A DNA stretch of 20,964 nt from JALZAH01 sp051000755 (lineage in GTDB: Bacteria > Actinomycetota > Acidimicrobiia > Acidimicrobiales > Palsa-688). Below the pieces are notes generated by a model that saw only the letters and a program-made list of their open reading frames with translations, searched no databases and was not told where the DNA came from. The stretch is from positions 1 to 20,964 of the forward strand of contig JBPCNZ010000003.1 in NCBI GenBank assembly GCA_051000755.1. Direction: 5' to 3'. Below, piece after piece: positions 1 to 7,153 of the stretch. The stretch's first letter is position 1, and each line of letters opens with the position of its first letter. Made by a program: the position numbers and the translations under genes.

Positions 1-1
1 G

Positions 2-190
2 TGGTACCGAGAAGGCCCCCGCATCAATCTAGCTATCGGGCTCACCCGCACCAAGGAGAACCGTGCTTTGCCGGACACCACCATTCTCATCCCTCGTGGC
101 GGCCCCGGCAATGACGATCTAGCTAGTCAGGGCCGGGTCCCTGCAGCGGGAGGCGGATCGTCACCGTGGCTCCGCCGTCAGGGTTGTTGA
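2..190 (+). other. Open frame running in from the window edge, possible 3' end of a gene
   Basis: A plus-strand frame is open from the first bases to a TGA at 188-190. Its first part has a fairly natural amino-acid mix, but the last 68 bases lie antisense to the 3' end of the sensor kinase gene. Codon third positions look less GC-rich than in the confident genes. I do not recognise a family. It may be the tail of a convergent gene or simply non-coding sequence; a minus-strand frame in 1-120 is also open to the edge, so strand is unsettled. Confidence 0.2.
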
Positions 191-1574
191 CGGCCCCGGC
201 CCTGCCGCCGTGAGCAGCGGCGATCTCGGCGACGATGGCCAGGCCCAGGCCGGCGCCGCCCGAGGCGGTCGACCGGGAGCTGTCGGCCCGGCGGAACCGC
301 CCGAACGCCTCGGTGAGCAGCTCCGGTGGGAAGCCGGTCCCGGTGTCGGTCACCGATACGGCCAGCTCGGTGTCGTCGGCCCGGGCGGACAGCACGATCC
401 GGCCGGGAGCGGGGGTGGCGGCCAGGGCGTTGGCCACAAGGTTGTCGACGGCTCGGCGCAACCCGTCGGGGTCGGCCCAGGCGGCCAGCTCACCAGGGCC
501 ATCGACGGCGAGGGTGACCCCGGCGGCATCGGCATGGGCCCGGCTGGCCCGGGCCGCACCGCCCAGGATGGCGACGACGTCGACCTCGCAGGGCTGGGCC
601 ATGCGGGCGCTGCCGTCGGCCCGGGCCAGGAACAGCAGGTCCTCGGCCAGGCGGGTGAGGCGCTCGACTTCGAAGCGGGCGTGGGTGATGGCGTCGGCCA
701 ACTGTTCGCGGCTGCGGTCGGGACGGTCGGCCAGCTCCAACTCGGTGCGCAGCACGGCCAGCGGAGTGCGCAACTCGTGGCTGGCGTCGGCGACCAGATC
801 CCGTTGGCGGTCGACGGAGCGCCGGAGGCGGTCGAGGAGGGCGTTGAACGTGCGGGCCAGCCGGGCCAGCTCGTCGGCGGTGCCCGGTACCGAGATGCGG
901 GTGCCGAGATCGCGCTCCCCGATGGTCTCGGCGTCGGCCCGCATGCGCTCGACGGGACGCAGGGCGGCACCCGACAGCAGCCATGCGCCCAGGCCGGCCA
1001 GGACGATGAAGACGGGGACGGCGACGAGGAGTTGGTGAATGGCCTCCTCCGCGGTGTTGGTCACCGCCGCCAGGTCGGCCCCGACGCCGACCACCCAGAC
1101 ACCGTCGGGACGAGGCACGCCGTTGAGCAGGACGCGGAAGTGCTCGTCGTCGATGGAGGTGGTGAGAAACGTCGGCCCCGACGCCGGGCGCTCCGCCCGG
1201 CTCCGGGCGAACAGGGACGCCGGCAGGCCGCCCGGCTGCTCCGCCGCCACCGTCCCCCCCGGGCGCAGCACGAAGGTCACGGCGTCGAACACCCGAGGGG
1301 TGAGGGTGGGGCCGGCGGCCGCCTTGACGCCCACCACCGTTCCGAGGTCCGGTTGGCCCGAGGTCCCGACGGCGGCGATGACCGGCGCGGCCCGGGCCTG
1401 GAGGGATGCGTCGAGGGAGCCCCGCAGGCTGCGGTGGACGAGCACGGTGAACAGGCCCAGGCCGATCGACGCCAGGATCACCGCCACCACCGTGTAGGTG
1501 GCGACCAGGCGGGCCCGGACGCTGCGGGGGCCGCGGGTCAGGTGCCGGTGCAGGCCACCCGGCGGTGCGTTCAC
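123..1574 (-). CDS. Two-component sensor histidine kinase (HAMP, HisKA, HATPase_c)
   Basis: A membrane sensor kinase of 483 residues that would autophosphorylate on His and pass phosphate to the adjacent response regulator. Visible parts: transmembrane segment about 25-47, an extracytoplasmic sensor region about 48-181, second transmembrane segment about 182-204, HAMP linker about 205-255, H-box DASHELRTPLA with the phosphorylated His at 266, N-box with VDNLVANAL near 376-384, G1 box DTGTGFP at 410-416 and G2 box GGAGLGLAI at 439-447. The GTG start is chosen because it overlaps the regulator stop codon (GTGA), the usual coupling in such operons; the frame stays open further upstream, but that part is antisense shadow inside the regulator gene. 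The sensor region carries no motif that tells the stimulus. Family call is firm, signal unknown. Confidence 0.95.
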   Translation of the reverse strand: MNAPPGGLHRHLTRGPRSVRARLVATYTVVAVILASIGLGLFTVLVHRSLRGSLDASLQARAAPVIAAVGTSGQPDLGTVVGVKAAAGPTLTPRVFDAVTFVLRPGGTVAAEQPGGLPASLFARSRAERPASGPTFLTTSIDDEHFRVLLNGVPRPDGVWVVGVGADLAAVTNTAEEAIHQLLVAVPVFIVLAGLGAWLLSGAALRPVERMRADAETIGERDLGTRISVPGTADELARLARTFNALLDRLRRSVDRQRDLVADASHELRTPLAVLRTELELADRPDRSREQLADAITHARFEVERLTRLAEDLLFLARADGSARMAQPCEVDVVAILGGAARASRAHADAAGVTLAVDGPGELAAWADPDGLRRAVDNLVANALAATPAPGRIVLSARADDTELAVSVTDTGTGFPPELLTEAFGRFRRADSSRSTASGGAGLGLAIVAEIAAAHGGRAGAVNNPDGGATVTIRLPLQGPGPD

Positions 1575-2287
1575 GCCCGGTCGGTGACGGGGGCGCCGGT
1601 GACGGGGGCGGCGGCGGTGGGGGCACGGAGGCGGTACCCGGCGCCCCGGACGGTCTCGATGTCGGCCCGGGCAAAGGGACGGTCGAGTTTGCGGCGGAGG
1701 TAACCGACGTACTGGTCGACCACGTTGCTGCCGGCCACGTAGGCAAAATCCCAGACGTGCTCGAGGATGCGGTCCCGCGACAGGACCTGGCCGGGGTGGC
1801 GCATGAGCAGCTCGAGGAGGGCGAACTCCTTGGCCGTCAGCTCCACGTCGGTGCCGCCCCGTGCCACTTGACGGGTGGCCGGGTCGAGGCAGAGGTCGCC
1901 GACGGAGAGCACGCTGGGCCGTTCCGCGGTACCCCGCCGCATCAGGGCCCGCAGGCGGGCCAGGAGCTCGGCGAAGGCGAACGGCTTGATCAGGTAGTCG
2001 TCGGCGCCGGCGTCCAGACCGCGCACCCGGTCCTCGACGGCGTCCCGGGCCGTCAGCATGACGACCGGCGCCCAGGTCCCGGAGGTACGCAGCCGCGAGC
2101 ACAGCTCGAAGCCGTCGATGCCGGGGAGCATGGCGTCGACAAGCACGGCGTCGAAGGTGTGCTCGGCGGCCAGCCACAGGCCGTCGGGGCCATTGGCGGC
2201 GATGTCGACGGCGTAGCCCTCTTCCTCCAGGCCGCGCTTGAGCAGTGCCGCCATGCGGACCTCGTCCTCCACCACCAGGACCCTCAT
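1571..2287 (-). CDS. OmpR/PhoB-family response regulator
   Basis: A 238-residue DNA-binding response regulator, the partner of the kinase encoded directly downstream. The receiver domain (about 1-115) has the acidic pocket E7-D8, phospho-acceptor D51 in VLVDAMLPG, T79 in MLTA and K101 in the KPF motif. The C-terminal winged helix (about 125-230) has the typical ALLELLMRHPGQVLSRDRI stretch and the terminal GAGYRLR of the OmpR class. A GAGG ribosome-binding site lies upstream of the ATG. The gene is divergent from the dedA-uppP cluster, and the spacer contains 11-bp-period direct repeats of the sort OmpR/PhoB proteins bind, so it may control both itself and that cluster; this regulatory link is inference. 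Confidence 0.96.
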   Translation of the reverse strand: MRVLVVEDEVRMAALLKRGLEEEGYAVDIAANGPDGLWLAAEHTFDAVLVDAMLPGIDGFELCSRLRTSGTWAPVVMLTARDAVEDRVRGLDAGADDYLIKPFAFAELLARLRALMRRGTAERPSVLSVGDLCLDPATRQVARGGTDVELTAKEFALLELLMRHPGQVLSRDRILEHVWDFAYVAGSNVVDQYVGYLRRKLDRPFARADIETVRGAGYRLRAPTAAAPVTGAPVTDRA

Positions 2288-2323
2288 CGGCGACGCCTCA
2301 CCCGGGGAGCTTGCCCCACGGAG

Positions 2324-2340
2324 ATGTGAGCCGCATGTGA
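2324..2340. promoter_or_regulatory. Candidate response-regulator box 1: ATGTGA-N5-ATGTGA
   Basis: Two identical ATGTGA hexamers at 2324-2329 and 2335-2340 are spaced 11 bp start to start, the helical-turn period recognised by dimers of OmpR/PhoB-class regulators. The box lies 37-53 bp upstream of the response-regulator start codon, a position suited to autoregulation. It is matched by an oppositely oriented copy at 2364-2380. Confidence 0.6.
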
Positions 2341-2363
2341 AAGCCGGGGGTGTGGTCGGCCGC

Positions 2364-2380
2364 GCACATCTTCCTCACAT
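2364..2380. promoter_or_regulatory. Candidate response-regulator box 2: GCACAT-N5-TCACAT
   Basis: Read on the minus strand this is ATGTGA-N5-ATGTGC, the same 11-bp-period direct repeat as box 1 but facing the other way. It ends 11 bp before a TACCGT hexamer that could be the -10 element of the dedA promoter, so a bound regulator would cover the -35 region, which has no good consensus of its own. Confidence 0.6.
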
Positions 2381-2391
2381 GTCGGGCGTCT

Positions 2392-2397
2392 ACCGTC
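2392..2397 (+). promoter_or_regulatory. Candidate -10 element (TACCGT) for the dedA-uppP transcript
   Basis: A TANNNT hexamer 31 bases upstream of the dedA start codon, leaving room for a short leader that contains the GGAGAG ribosome-binding site at 2420-2425. No convincing -35 hexamer is present; the proposed regulator box occupies that place. Confidence 0.45.
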
Positions 2398-2428
2398 ATC
2401 AGGTCACCATCCCCCGACCGGAGAGCGC

Positions 2429-3052
2429 ATGGAGCATTTCGTCACCACGCAGATCGTGTCCCACGGCTACCTGGCCGTCTTGGTCCTGATGATCCTCGAG
2501 TCCGCCTGCATCCCCATCCCCAGCGAGGCGATCATGCTCTTCGGGGGGGCTCTGGCCGGTGGTCTCACCATCAGCGGCACCCATCCCCACCTCAACGTGA
2601 TCGTCGTGGCCCTGGCCGGCGCCGCCGGCAACCTGATCGGCTCGTTGATCGCCTATGAGGTCGGGCGCCGGGGCGGCCGGCCGTTGATCGAGCGCTGGGG
2701 CCGCCGCATCCTGATCCGGGCCCATGACCTCGACCGGGCCGAGCGGTTCTTCGAGCGGCGCGGCGACGCCGCCGTCTTCATCGGGCGGGTCCTCCCGGTG
2801 ATCCGTACCTTCATCAGCCTTCCGGCCGGCATCGCCAAGATGCGTCCGGTGCGCTTCTCGGTGCTGACCCTCGCCGGGAGCTTGCCGTGGACCTTCGCCC
2901 TGGCCCTCATCGGTGACGCCGTGGCCAGCAACTGGAAGACGGTCTCGTCCGACTTCACCTACGTGACGGTGGTGATCGGCCTCATCGTGGTCGCCGTCAT
3001 CGTCCGCTGGATCCTCCAGCGCCGCCGCACCGAGCGGGCGGTGGCCGGCTGA
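2429..3052 (+). CDS. DedA-family (SNARE-associated/VTT domain) membrane protein
   Basis: A 207-residue inner-membrane protein. DedA proteins are involved in membrane lipid transport, and some members have been shown to move undecaprenyl phosphate across the membrane. Here the hallmark ESACIPIPSE is at 24-33, and the conserved GRVLPVIRTFISLPAG at 119-134 contains two arginines (R120, R126) with the six-residue spacing known to be essential in E. coli DedA proteins. Hydrophobic segments flank these re-entrant regions, with a last transmembrane helix near 177-196. GGAGAG lies 3-8 bases before the ATG. The stop overlaps the start of uppP (TGATG), so the two are probably translationally coupled, which fits a shared role in recycling the lipid carrier. 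Confidence 0.93.
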   Translation: MEHFVTTQIVSHGYLAVLVLMILESACIPIPSEAIMLFGGALAGGLTISGTHPHLNVIVVALAGAAGNLIGSLIAYEVGRRGGRPLIERWGRRILIRAHDLDRAERFFERRGDAAVFIGRVLPVIRTFISLPAGIAKMRPVRFSVLTLAGSLPWTFALALIGDAVASNWKTVSSDFTYVTVVIGLIVVAVIVRWILQRRRTERAVAG

Positions 3053-4089
3053 TGCTCGCCGCCGCCGTCTCCCACGCCGCCGTCTCCCATGCGGCCGTCT
3101 CCCATGCCCTCTCCCCGGGCTGCACCACCCACCTGACCTGGGTCCAGGCCATCGTCGTCGGTTTCGTGCAGGGGATCACCGAGCTGTTCCCCGTGTCCAG
3201 CCTGGGCCACTCGGTGCTCATCCCCGAGCTGTTCGGCTGGCACGACCTGGTGAGGAGCCAGGACTGCTCCGAGTCGTTCTGGCTGGCGTTCGTCGTCGCC
3301 CTGCATGTGGCCAACGCCATCGCCCTCCTGGCCTTCTTCTGGCGGGACTGGGTCCGCATCATCAAGGGGTTCTTCACCAGCCTGGTCAAGCGCCGGGCCG
3401 AGACCTCGTCGGAACGCCTGGCGTGGCTGATCATCGTCGCCACCATCCCCGTGGGGATCGCCGGGCTCCTCCTCGAGCACAAGGTGCGCACCCTGCTGGC
3501 CAAGCCCACGTCGGCCGCCATCTTCCTGGCCATCAACGGGGTCATCCTCCTGGCCGGCCAACGGGTCCGCAACCGCTCCGCCACCGGTCACAGCCGGCCC
3601 TCCCGCCTGCAGTCGTCGGCCGTCGCGGCCGCCCGCACGGGCCCGGGGGGCACCGGCGGGTCCGGCGAGGGCGACTCGGCCGCCGTGGACGTCAGCGCCC
3701 GGGTGGCCCGCCTGCCCTACCGGGAGGCGCTCCTGATCGGCGTGGTGCAGATCTCCGCCCTCATCGCCGGGATCAGCCGCGACGGCGTCACCATGGTCAC
3801 CGGCCTGGTCCGCGGTCTGGACAACGAGGACGCCGCCAAGTTCGCCTTCCTCCTGGCCACCCCTCCCATCCTGGCGGCCGGCCTGCTCAAGATCGGCGAC
3901 CTGACCGGCCCCCTCGGAGCCGGTGTCCGCGGTCAGATCATCGCCGGCGCGGTGGTCACCTTCGTGGCCTCCCTCTTCGCCGTGCGCTACCTCACCCGAT
4001 TCTTCCAGAACCGGACCCTGACACCATTCGGCATCTACTGCGTGGTGTTCGGCATCTTCATGGTCATCTTCGTGGCCGCCGGCGGATGA
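3052..4089 (+). CDS. uppP: Undecaprenyl-diphosphate phosphatase, UppP/BacA family
   Basis: A polytopic membrane phosphatase that converts undecaprenyl diphosphate to the monophosphate, regenerating the carrier for peptidoglycan and other envelope polymers and often giving bacitracin tolerance. The (E/Q)xxxE motif is present as Q40-G-I-T-E44, followed by PVSSLGH at 47-53; the second active-site motif reads AGISRDGVT at 239-247, keeping the essential Arg (R243) but with Asp where most family members have Ser. At 345 residues it is longer than the usual 270-290 because of a repeated N-terminal AAVSH segment and a Gly/Ser-rich loop at about 172-220. The ATG at 3052 overlaps the dedA stop and is the only good in-frame start. 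The downstream DMT gene begins 1 base after its stop. Confidence 0.93.
   Translation: MLAAAVSHAAVSHAAVSHALSPGCTTHLTWVQAIVVGFVQGITELFPVSSLGHSVLIPELFGWHDLVRSQDCSESFWLAFVVALHVANAIALLAFFWRDWVRIIKGFFTSLVKRRAETSSERLAWLIIVATIPVGIAGLLLEHKVRTLLAKPTSAAIFLAINGVILLAGQRVRNRSATGHSRPSRLQSSAVAAARTGPGGTGGSGEGDSAAVDVSARVARLPYREALLIGVVQISALIAGISRDGVTMVTGLVRGLDNEDAAKFAFLLATPPILAAGLLKIGDLTGPLGAGVRGQIIAGAVVTFVASLFAVRYLTRFFQNRTLTPFGIYCVVFGIFMVIFVAAGG
3061..3105 (+). repeat. Three-copy 15-bp tandem repeat in the 5' end of uppP
   Basis: Three successive copies of GCCGCCGTCTCCCAC, with one or two substitutions, encode AAVSH AAVSH AAVSH right after the start codon. The unit is a multiple of three, so copy number changes would keep the reading frame. 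Confidence 0.9.
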
Positions 4090-4090
4090 G

Positions 4091-4960
4091 GTGGTCGTCG
4101 CTGTCATCAGCGCCCTGGCCGGAGCGGCCTTCTTCGCCCTCGGCAGCGCCCTGCAACACCACAGCGCCGGCACCATCCCCGCGTTCACCGGCTTCGGTCC
4201 CCGCGGCGTAGGCCGCTTCGTCTGGGATACGCTCCGCCACCCCCGGTGGCTGGCCGGAACCCTCGCCGACCTCGTCGGCCTCGGCTTTCACGCCTTCGCC
4301 CTCAACCAGGGGCCCTTGACGCTCGTCCAGCCCGTGCTCGTGACCGGCGTGATCTTCGCCCTGCCGATCCGGGCCGCACTCGACCGGCGCCCGCCGGGAC
4401 GCAACGAGATGGTGATGGCCGCCGCCCTCGCCGCGGGGCTGATCCTCTTTCTCGTGGCCGCCACCCCCGGGGCGCCGGCGGTCTCCCCGGCCGATCACAC
4501 CCCCGTGGTCGTGACCATCGTCGCCGTCGCCGTGGTCCTGGCGGTCTGCGCCGGCGTCGGTCACCGGCTGCGCGGGTCGTCGTCGGCGGTCGTGCTCGGT
4601 GTGGGCGCCGGAATCGGCTTCGCGGCCACCGCCGGGGCCCTGAAAGGGACCACCAACGCCCTCTCCCACGGGCTGGGTGCCGTCTTCACCGGTTGGCCGC
4701 TGTACCTGCTCGTCGTGGCCGGCGCCGTCGGGCTCCTGCTCAACCAGTTGGCGTTCGCCGCCGGTCCCCTGCGGTCCAGCCTGCCGGCCATCACCACCGT
4801 CGACCCCCTGGCCAGCCTGGTGATCGGCGTGGTCGTCTATGACGAGCAGTTGCGCCACGGCCCGTTGGCCCTGGCCGGCATCGTCGCGGGGCTGACCGTC
4901 GTGGTGGTCGCCACCCTGGCTCTGACCCGCTCCGAGGGCGAGGCCAAAGCCTTGTCCTGA
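4091..4960 (+). CDS. DMT-superfamily (EamA-like) membrane transporter
   Basis: A 289-residue integral membrane protein with about nine or ten hydrophobic helices in two halves, the arrangement of drug/metabolite transporters. The FHAFALNQGPLTLVQPV stretch near 67-83 and the ITTVDPLASLVIGVVVYDE stretch near 235-253 are matching parts of the two EamA-type repeats. The GTG at 4091 follows the uppP stop by one base, so the gene belongs to the dedA-uppP operon. Its substrate cannot be read from the sequence; the company it keeps hints at an envelope role, but that is inference. NIPA-type magnesium transporters are distant relatives and cannot be excluded. Confidence 0.8.
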   Translation: MVVAVISALAGAAFFALGSALQHHSAGTIPAFTGFGPRGVGRFVWDTLRHPRWLAGTLADLVGLGFHAFALNQGPLTLVQPVLVTGVIFALPIRAALDRRPPGRNEMVMAAALAAGLILFLVAATPGAPAVSPADHTPVVVTIVAVAVVLAVCAGVGHRLRGSSSAVVLGVGAGIGFAATAGALKGTTNALSHGLGAVFTGWPLYLLVVAGAVGLLLNQLAFAAGPLRSSLPAITTVDPLASLVIGVVVYDEQLRHGPLALAGIVAGLTVVVVATLALTRSEGEAKALS

Positions 4961-5011
4961 GGACTGCGGGCGGCAAGACTCCCCGGGCCAACCAGAAAGG
5001 GACGCACAGCC

Positions 5012-5416
5012 ATGAAGGGTTTCAAGGAATTCATCATGCGGGGCAACGTCGTCGACTTGGCCGTCGCGGTGGTCATCGGCGCCGCCTTCGGCGCCGTGGT
5101 CAAGGCCCTCGTGGCCGACATCCTCACCCCGCTCATCGCCGCCATCACCGGCAGCCCGAACTTCGCCAACCTGACGTTCACCCTCCACAAGAGCAAGTTC
5201 TTCTACGGCGACTTGATCAACAACCTCATCGCCTTCCTGGGCGTGGCCGCCGCCGTCTACTTCTTCGTGGTCCTGCCCCTCAACAAGCTGGCCGAGCGGC
5301 GGGCCCGGGGCCAGGTGCCCGTCGACGAGCTGCCGCCGCCCGCCGACGACGTGATCCTGCTCACCGAGATCCGAGACCTGCTCCGGGGCCAGGCCGGCCA
5401 GGGGGGCGCCCGTTGA
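5012..5416 (+). CDS. mscL: Large-conductance mechanosensitive channel MscL
   Basis: A 134-residue channel that opens under membrane tension to release solutes during hypo-osmotic shock, functioning as a homopentamer. The N-terminal amphipathic segment MKGFKEFIMRGNVVDLAVAV is diagnostic, followed by the pore-lining first helix (to about 42), an extracellular loop, the second helix at about 70-92 and a charged C-terminal helix from about 120. Length is typical (roughly 130-150). An AGAAAGGGA ribosome-binding site precedes the ATG. It sits 51 bases after the DMT transporter on the same strand, so it may share the transcript or have its own promoter. Confidence 0.97.
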   Translation: MKGFKEFIMRGNVVDLAVAVVIGAAFGAVVKALVADILTPLIAAITGSPNFANLTFTLHKSKFFYGDLINNLIAFLGVAAAVYFFVVLPLNKLAERRARGQVPVDELPPPADDVILLTEIRDLLRGQAGQGGAR

Positions 5417-5419
5417 AGG

Positions 5420-5425
5420 TAGTTT
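5420..5425 (+). promoter_or_regulatory. Candidate -10 element (TAGTTT) of a leaderless CDF transcript
   Basis: TAGTTT is followed by 7 bases and then the ATG of the CDF gene, with no ribosome-binding site in between. This spacing puts the transcription start at or next to the start codon. The same TANNNT-N7-start arrangement occurs at three other genes in the window. Confidence 0.5.
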
Positions 5426-5432
5426 CGTACCC

Positions 5433-6350
5433 ATGGCGCACAATCACGCCCACCACCACGGCGCCGGTCCCGGCGCGGACGTGCGCGCCCTGGCGGTGGC
5501 GCTGGGCCTGATCGTCGGCTTCATGGCGGTCGAGATCGTGGCCGCCGCCCTGTCCGGTTCGCTGGCCCTATTGGCCGACGCCGGCCACATGCTGACCGAT
5601 GCCGGCGCCCTGGCTGTCGCCATCTGGGCGGCCCGGCTGGCGGTCCGGCCCGCCAGCGCAACCATGACCTACGGCTTCAAGCGGGTCGAGATTCTCTCCG
5701 CCGCCCTCAACGGCCTGACCCTCGTGGTGGTATCGGCCCTGATCACCTTCGAGGCCATTCGCCGCCTGATCCACCCCAACACCGTGGGCGGAACCTCTCT
5801 CGTGGTGGTGGCCGCCGCCGGCGTGGTCGTCAACGCCGCGGCCACGGCTGCGCTCAGTCGGGCCGACCGGTCCCGCCTGAACATCGCCGGTGCCTTCGCT
5901 CACCTGATCACCGACCTGTGGGCGTTCGTGGCCACGCTCATCGCCGGCATCGTCATCCTGGCCACCGGGTTTGAACGGGCCGACGCGATCGCGTCCCTCG
6001 TCGCCGTGGTCCTCATGGTCCGCGCCGCATGGGGCCTGCTCCGGGGCTCGGCGGTCATCCTCCTCGAAGGCACCCCAGAAGGCGTCGACCTCGATGTCGT
6101 CCGGGCCCATCTTCTCGGCCTCCCCGAGGTGGCGAGCGTGCACGACCTGCACGTCTGGGTGGTGACCAGCGACCTTCCGGCCGTGTCGGCCCACGTGGTG
6201 GTCAACGACGAGTGCTTCGCCAACGGGCTGGCTCCCTGGGTTCTCGACCAGATGCAGGCCTGCCTGGCCGGGCATTTCGACGTCGAGCACTCCACGTTCC
6301 AACTCGAGCCGGCCGGTCACATCGATCACGAACACGCCTCTCACGACTGA
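5433..6350 (+). CDS. Cation diffusion facilitator (CDF) divalent-metal efflux protein
   Basis: A 305-residue proton-coupled exporter of the CzcD/ZitB type, most likely for zinc and related divalent ions. Six helices can be traced; helix II carries DAGHMLTD with D49, H52 and D56, and helix V carries HLITD with H157 and D161, the two HxxxD pairs that form the transport site. The termini are His-rich (NHAHHH at 4-9 and the last ten residues), and the C-terminal cytoplasmic domain about 213-290 contains the usual VHDLHVWVV strand. An H plus D site in helix II and V favours zinc over manganese. The start has a TAGTTT hexamer 7 bases upstream and no Shine-Dalgarno sequence. Downstream lies a small hairpin. 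Confidence 0.95.
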   Translation: MAHNHAHHHGAGPGADVRALAVALGLIVGFMAVEIVAAALSGSLALLADAGHMLTDAGALAVAIWAARLAVRPASATMTYGFKRVEILSAALNGLTLVVVSALITFEAIRRLIHPNTVGGTSLVVVAAAGVVVNAAATAALSRADRSRLNIAGAFAHLITDLWAFVATLIAGIVILATGFERADAIASLVAVVLMVRAAWGLLRGSAVILLEGTPEGVDLDVVRAHLLGLPEVASVHDLHVWVVTSDLPAVSAHVVVNDECFANGLAPWVLDQMQACLAGHFDVEHSTFQLEPAGHIDHEHASHD

Positions 6351-6354
6351 GGTT

Positions 6355-6371
6355 CCTGACGGGCGGTCAGG
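6355..6371 (+). terminator. Short hairpin after the CDF gene, possible terminator without U-tract
   Basis: CCTGAC and GTCAGG form a perfect 6-bp stem with a 5-base loop five bases after the CDF stop codon. No T-run follows, so termination would be of the U-less kind proposed for actinobacteria; it might also overlap the promoter of the next gene (TAGGGT at 6377-6382). Confidence 0.3.
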
Positions 6372-6469
6372 CCCGATAGGGTCGGGGCACCGGGGGAAAC
6401 GGTTCGGGGGTGGGTCGAGGGGGACCCGTTGAATCGCGTCGCCGGCTGTCCTTACCCATGCCTGCCATC

Positions 6470-6475
6470 AGGAGG
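6470..6475 (+). promoter_or_regulatory. Strong Shine-Dalgarno (AGGAGG) that fixes the satP start
   Basis: A perfect AGGAGG lies 9 bases before the ATG at 6485. That ATG is in a different frame from the conserved transporter body, so this site is the main evidence that translation starts upstream of a frameshift rather than inside the gene. Confidence 0.75.
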
Positions 6476-6484
6476 TCCCAGACT

Positions 6485-7107
6485 ATGACCGACTTCAGCC
6501 AAACCACGGACGCGGGCGCCAAGCCCGAGACTGCCCTGCCATCGCCGGTCGCTTTCCCGCCCCGCTCGGGCTCGCCGGCTTTGCCGCCGCCACCTTCGCC
6601 CTGTCGGTGTTCAACGCCAACATCATCAGCGACGCCAAGTTGGAAGCCGTCGTCCTGCCCCTGGCCCTGTTCTACGGGGGCCTGGCCCAACTGCTCGCGG
6701 GCATGTGGGAGTTCCGCAACCGCAACACCTTCGGGGCCCTGGCGTTCTCGTCCTTCGGGGCGTTCTGGCTGTCTTTCGCCGCCTACGTCAAGTACGTGGA
6801 GCCCGGTCTGCCCAAGGCCGACGCCTACAAGGCGCTGGGCTTGTACCTCCTCATCTGGGCCATCTTCACCGGCTACATGCTCATCGCCTCCCTGCGGGTG
6901 AGCGTGGCGGTGGCGTTGGTGTTCCTGACCCTGTTCGTGACCTTCGTGTTGCTCTGCGTCGGCACCCTCAACTCCAACACCAGCATCGTCCACGCCGGCG
7001 GCTGGGTCGGGATCGCCACCGCCATCGTCGCCTGGTACGCGTCGTTCGCCGGGGTGATGAACGCCACCTGGAAGAAGACCATCATGCCGGTCGGGGCCCA
7101 CGCCTGA
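6485..7107 (+). CDS. satP: Acetate uptake transporter (GPR1/FUN34/YaaH, SatP) with an apparent frameshift
   Basis: A six-helix membrane protein of the acetate/succinate uptake family. The conserved body is in the frame ending at 7107: PLGLAGFAAATFALSVFNAN begins near 6562, then the family's FYGGLAQ, a WEFRNRNTFGA segment and SSFGAFWLS. The N-terminus with its ideal AGGAGG site, ATG 6485 (MTDFSQTTDAG...), is in another frame. The frames join between about 6553 and 6563 in a run TTTCCCGCCCC: one extra C there would give AFPPPLGLAG and a continuous protein of about 207 residues. No ATG/GTG/TTG start exists in the body frame before GTG 6607, which would delete the family signature. So this is either a sequencing error, a real disrupted gene, or translational slippage. 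The family assignment itself is secure. Confidence 0.8.
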
Positions 7108-7140
7108 ATCGCCCGGTGGTCGGCAGGTGCGGCGTTGATC

Positions 7141-7146
7141 TACCAT
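7141..7146 (+). promoter_or_regulatory. Candidate -10 element (TACCAT) of a leaderless modA transcript
   Basis: TACCAT is followed by exactly 7 bases and the GTG start of the binding-protein gene, with no Shine-Dalgarno sequence. Same arrangement as at 5420, 10449 and 16276-16281. Confidence 0.5.
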
Positions 7147-7153
7147 CGATGCC

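Noticed and set aside
128..143. CAGGG/CCCTG hairpin at the 3' end of the kinase gene as a terminator
   Set aside because: Only a 5-bp stem inside the coding region and no T-run; such stems are common by chance in GC-rich DNA.
1575..2177. Extension of the sensor kinase frame upstream to 2177
   Set aside because: It lies inside the response-regulator gene, is Arg/Pro-rich shadow sequence, and the GTGA junction at 1571-1574 gives a normal start.
2959..5443. Two long minus-strand open frames opposite uppP, the DMT gene and mscL
   Set aside because: Compositionally biased (Gly, Asp, His, Gln) antisense frames with no domains; the plus-strand genes are recognisable families.
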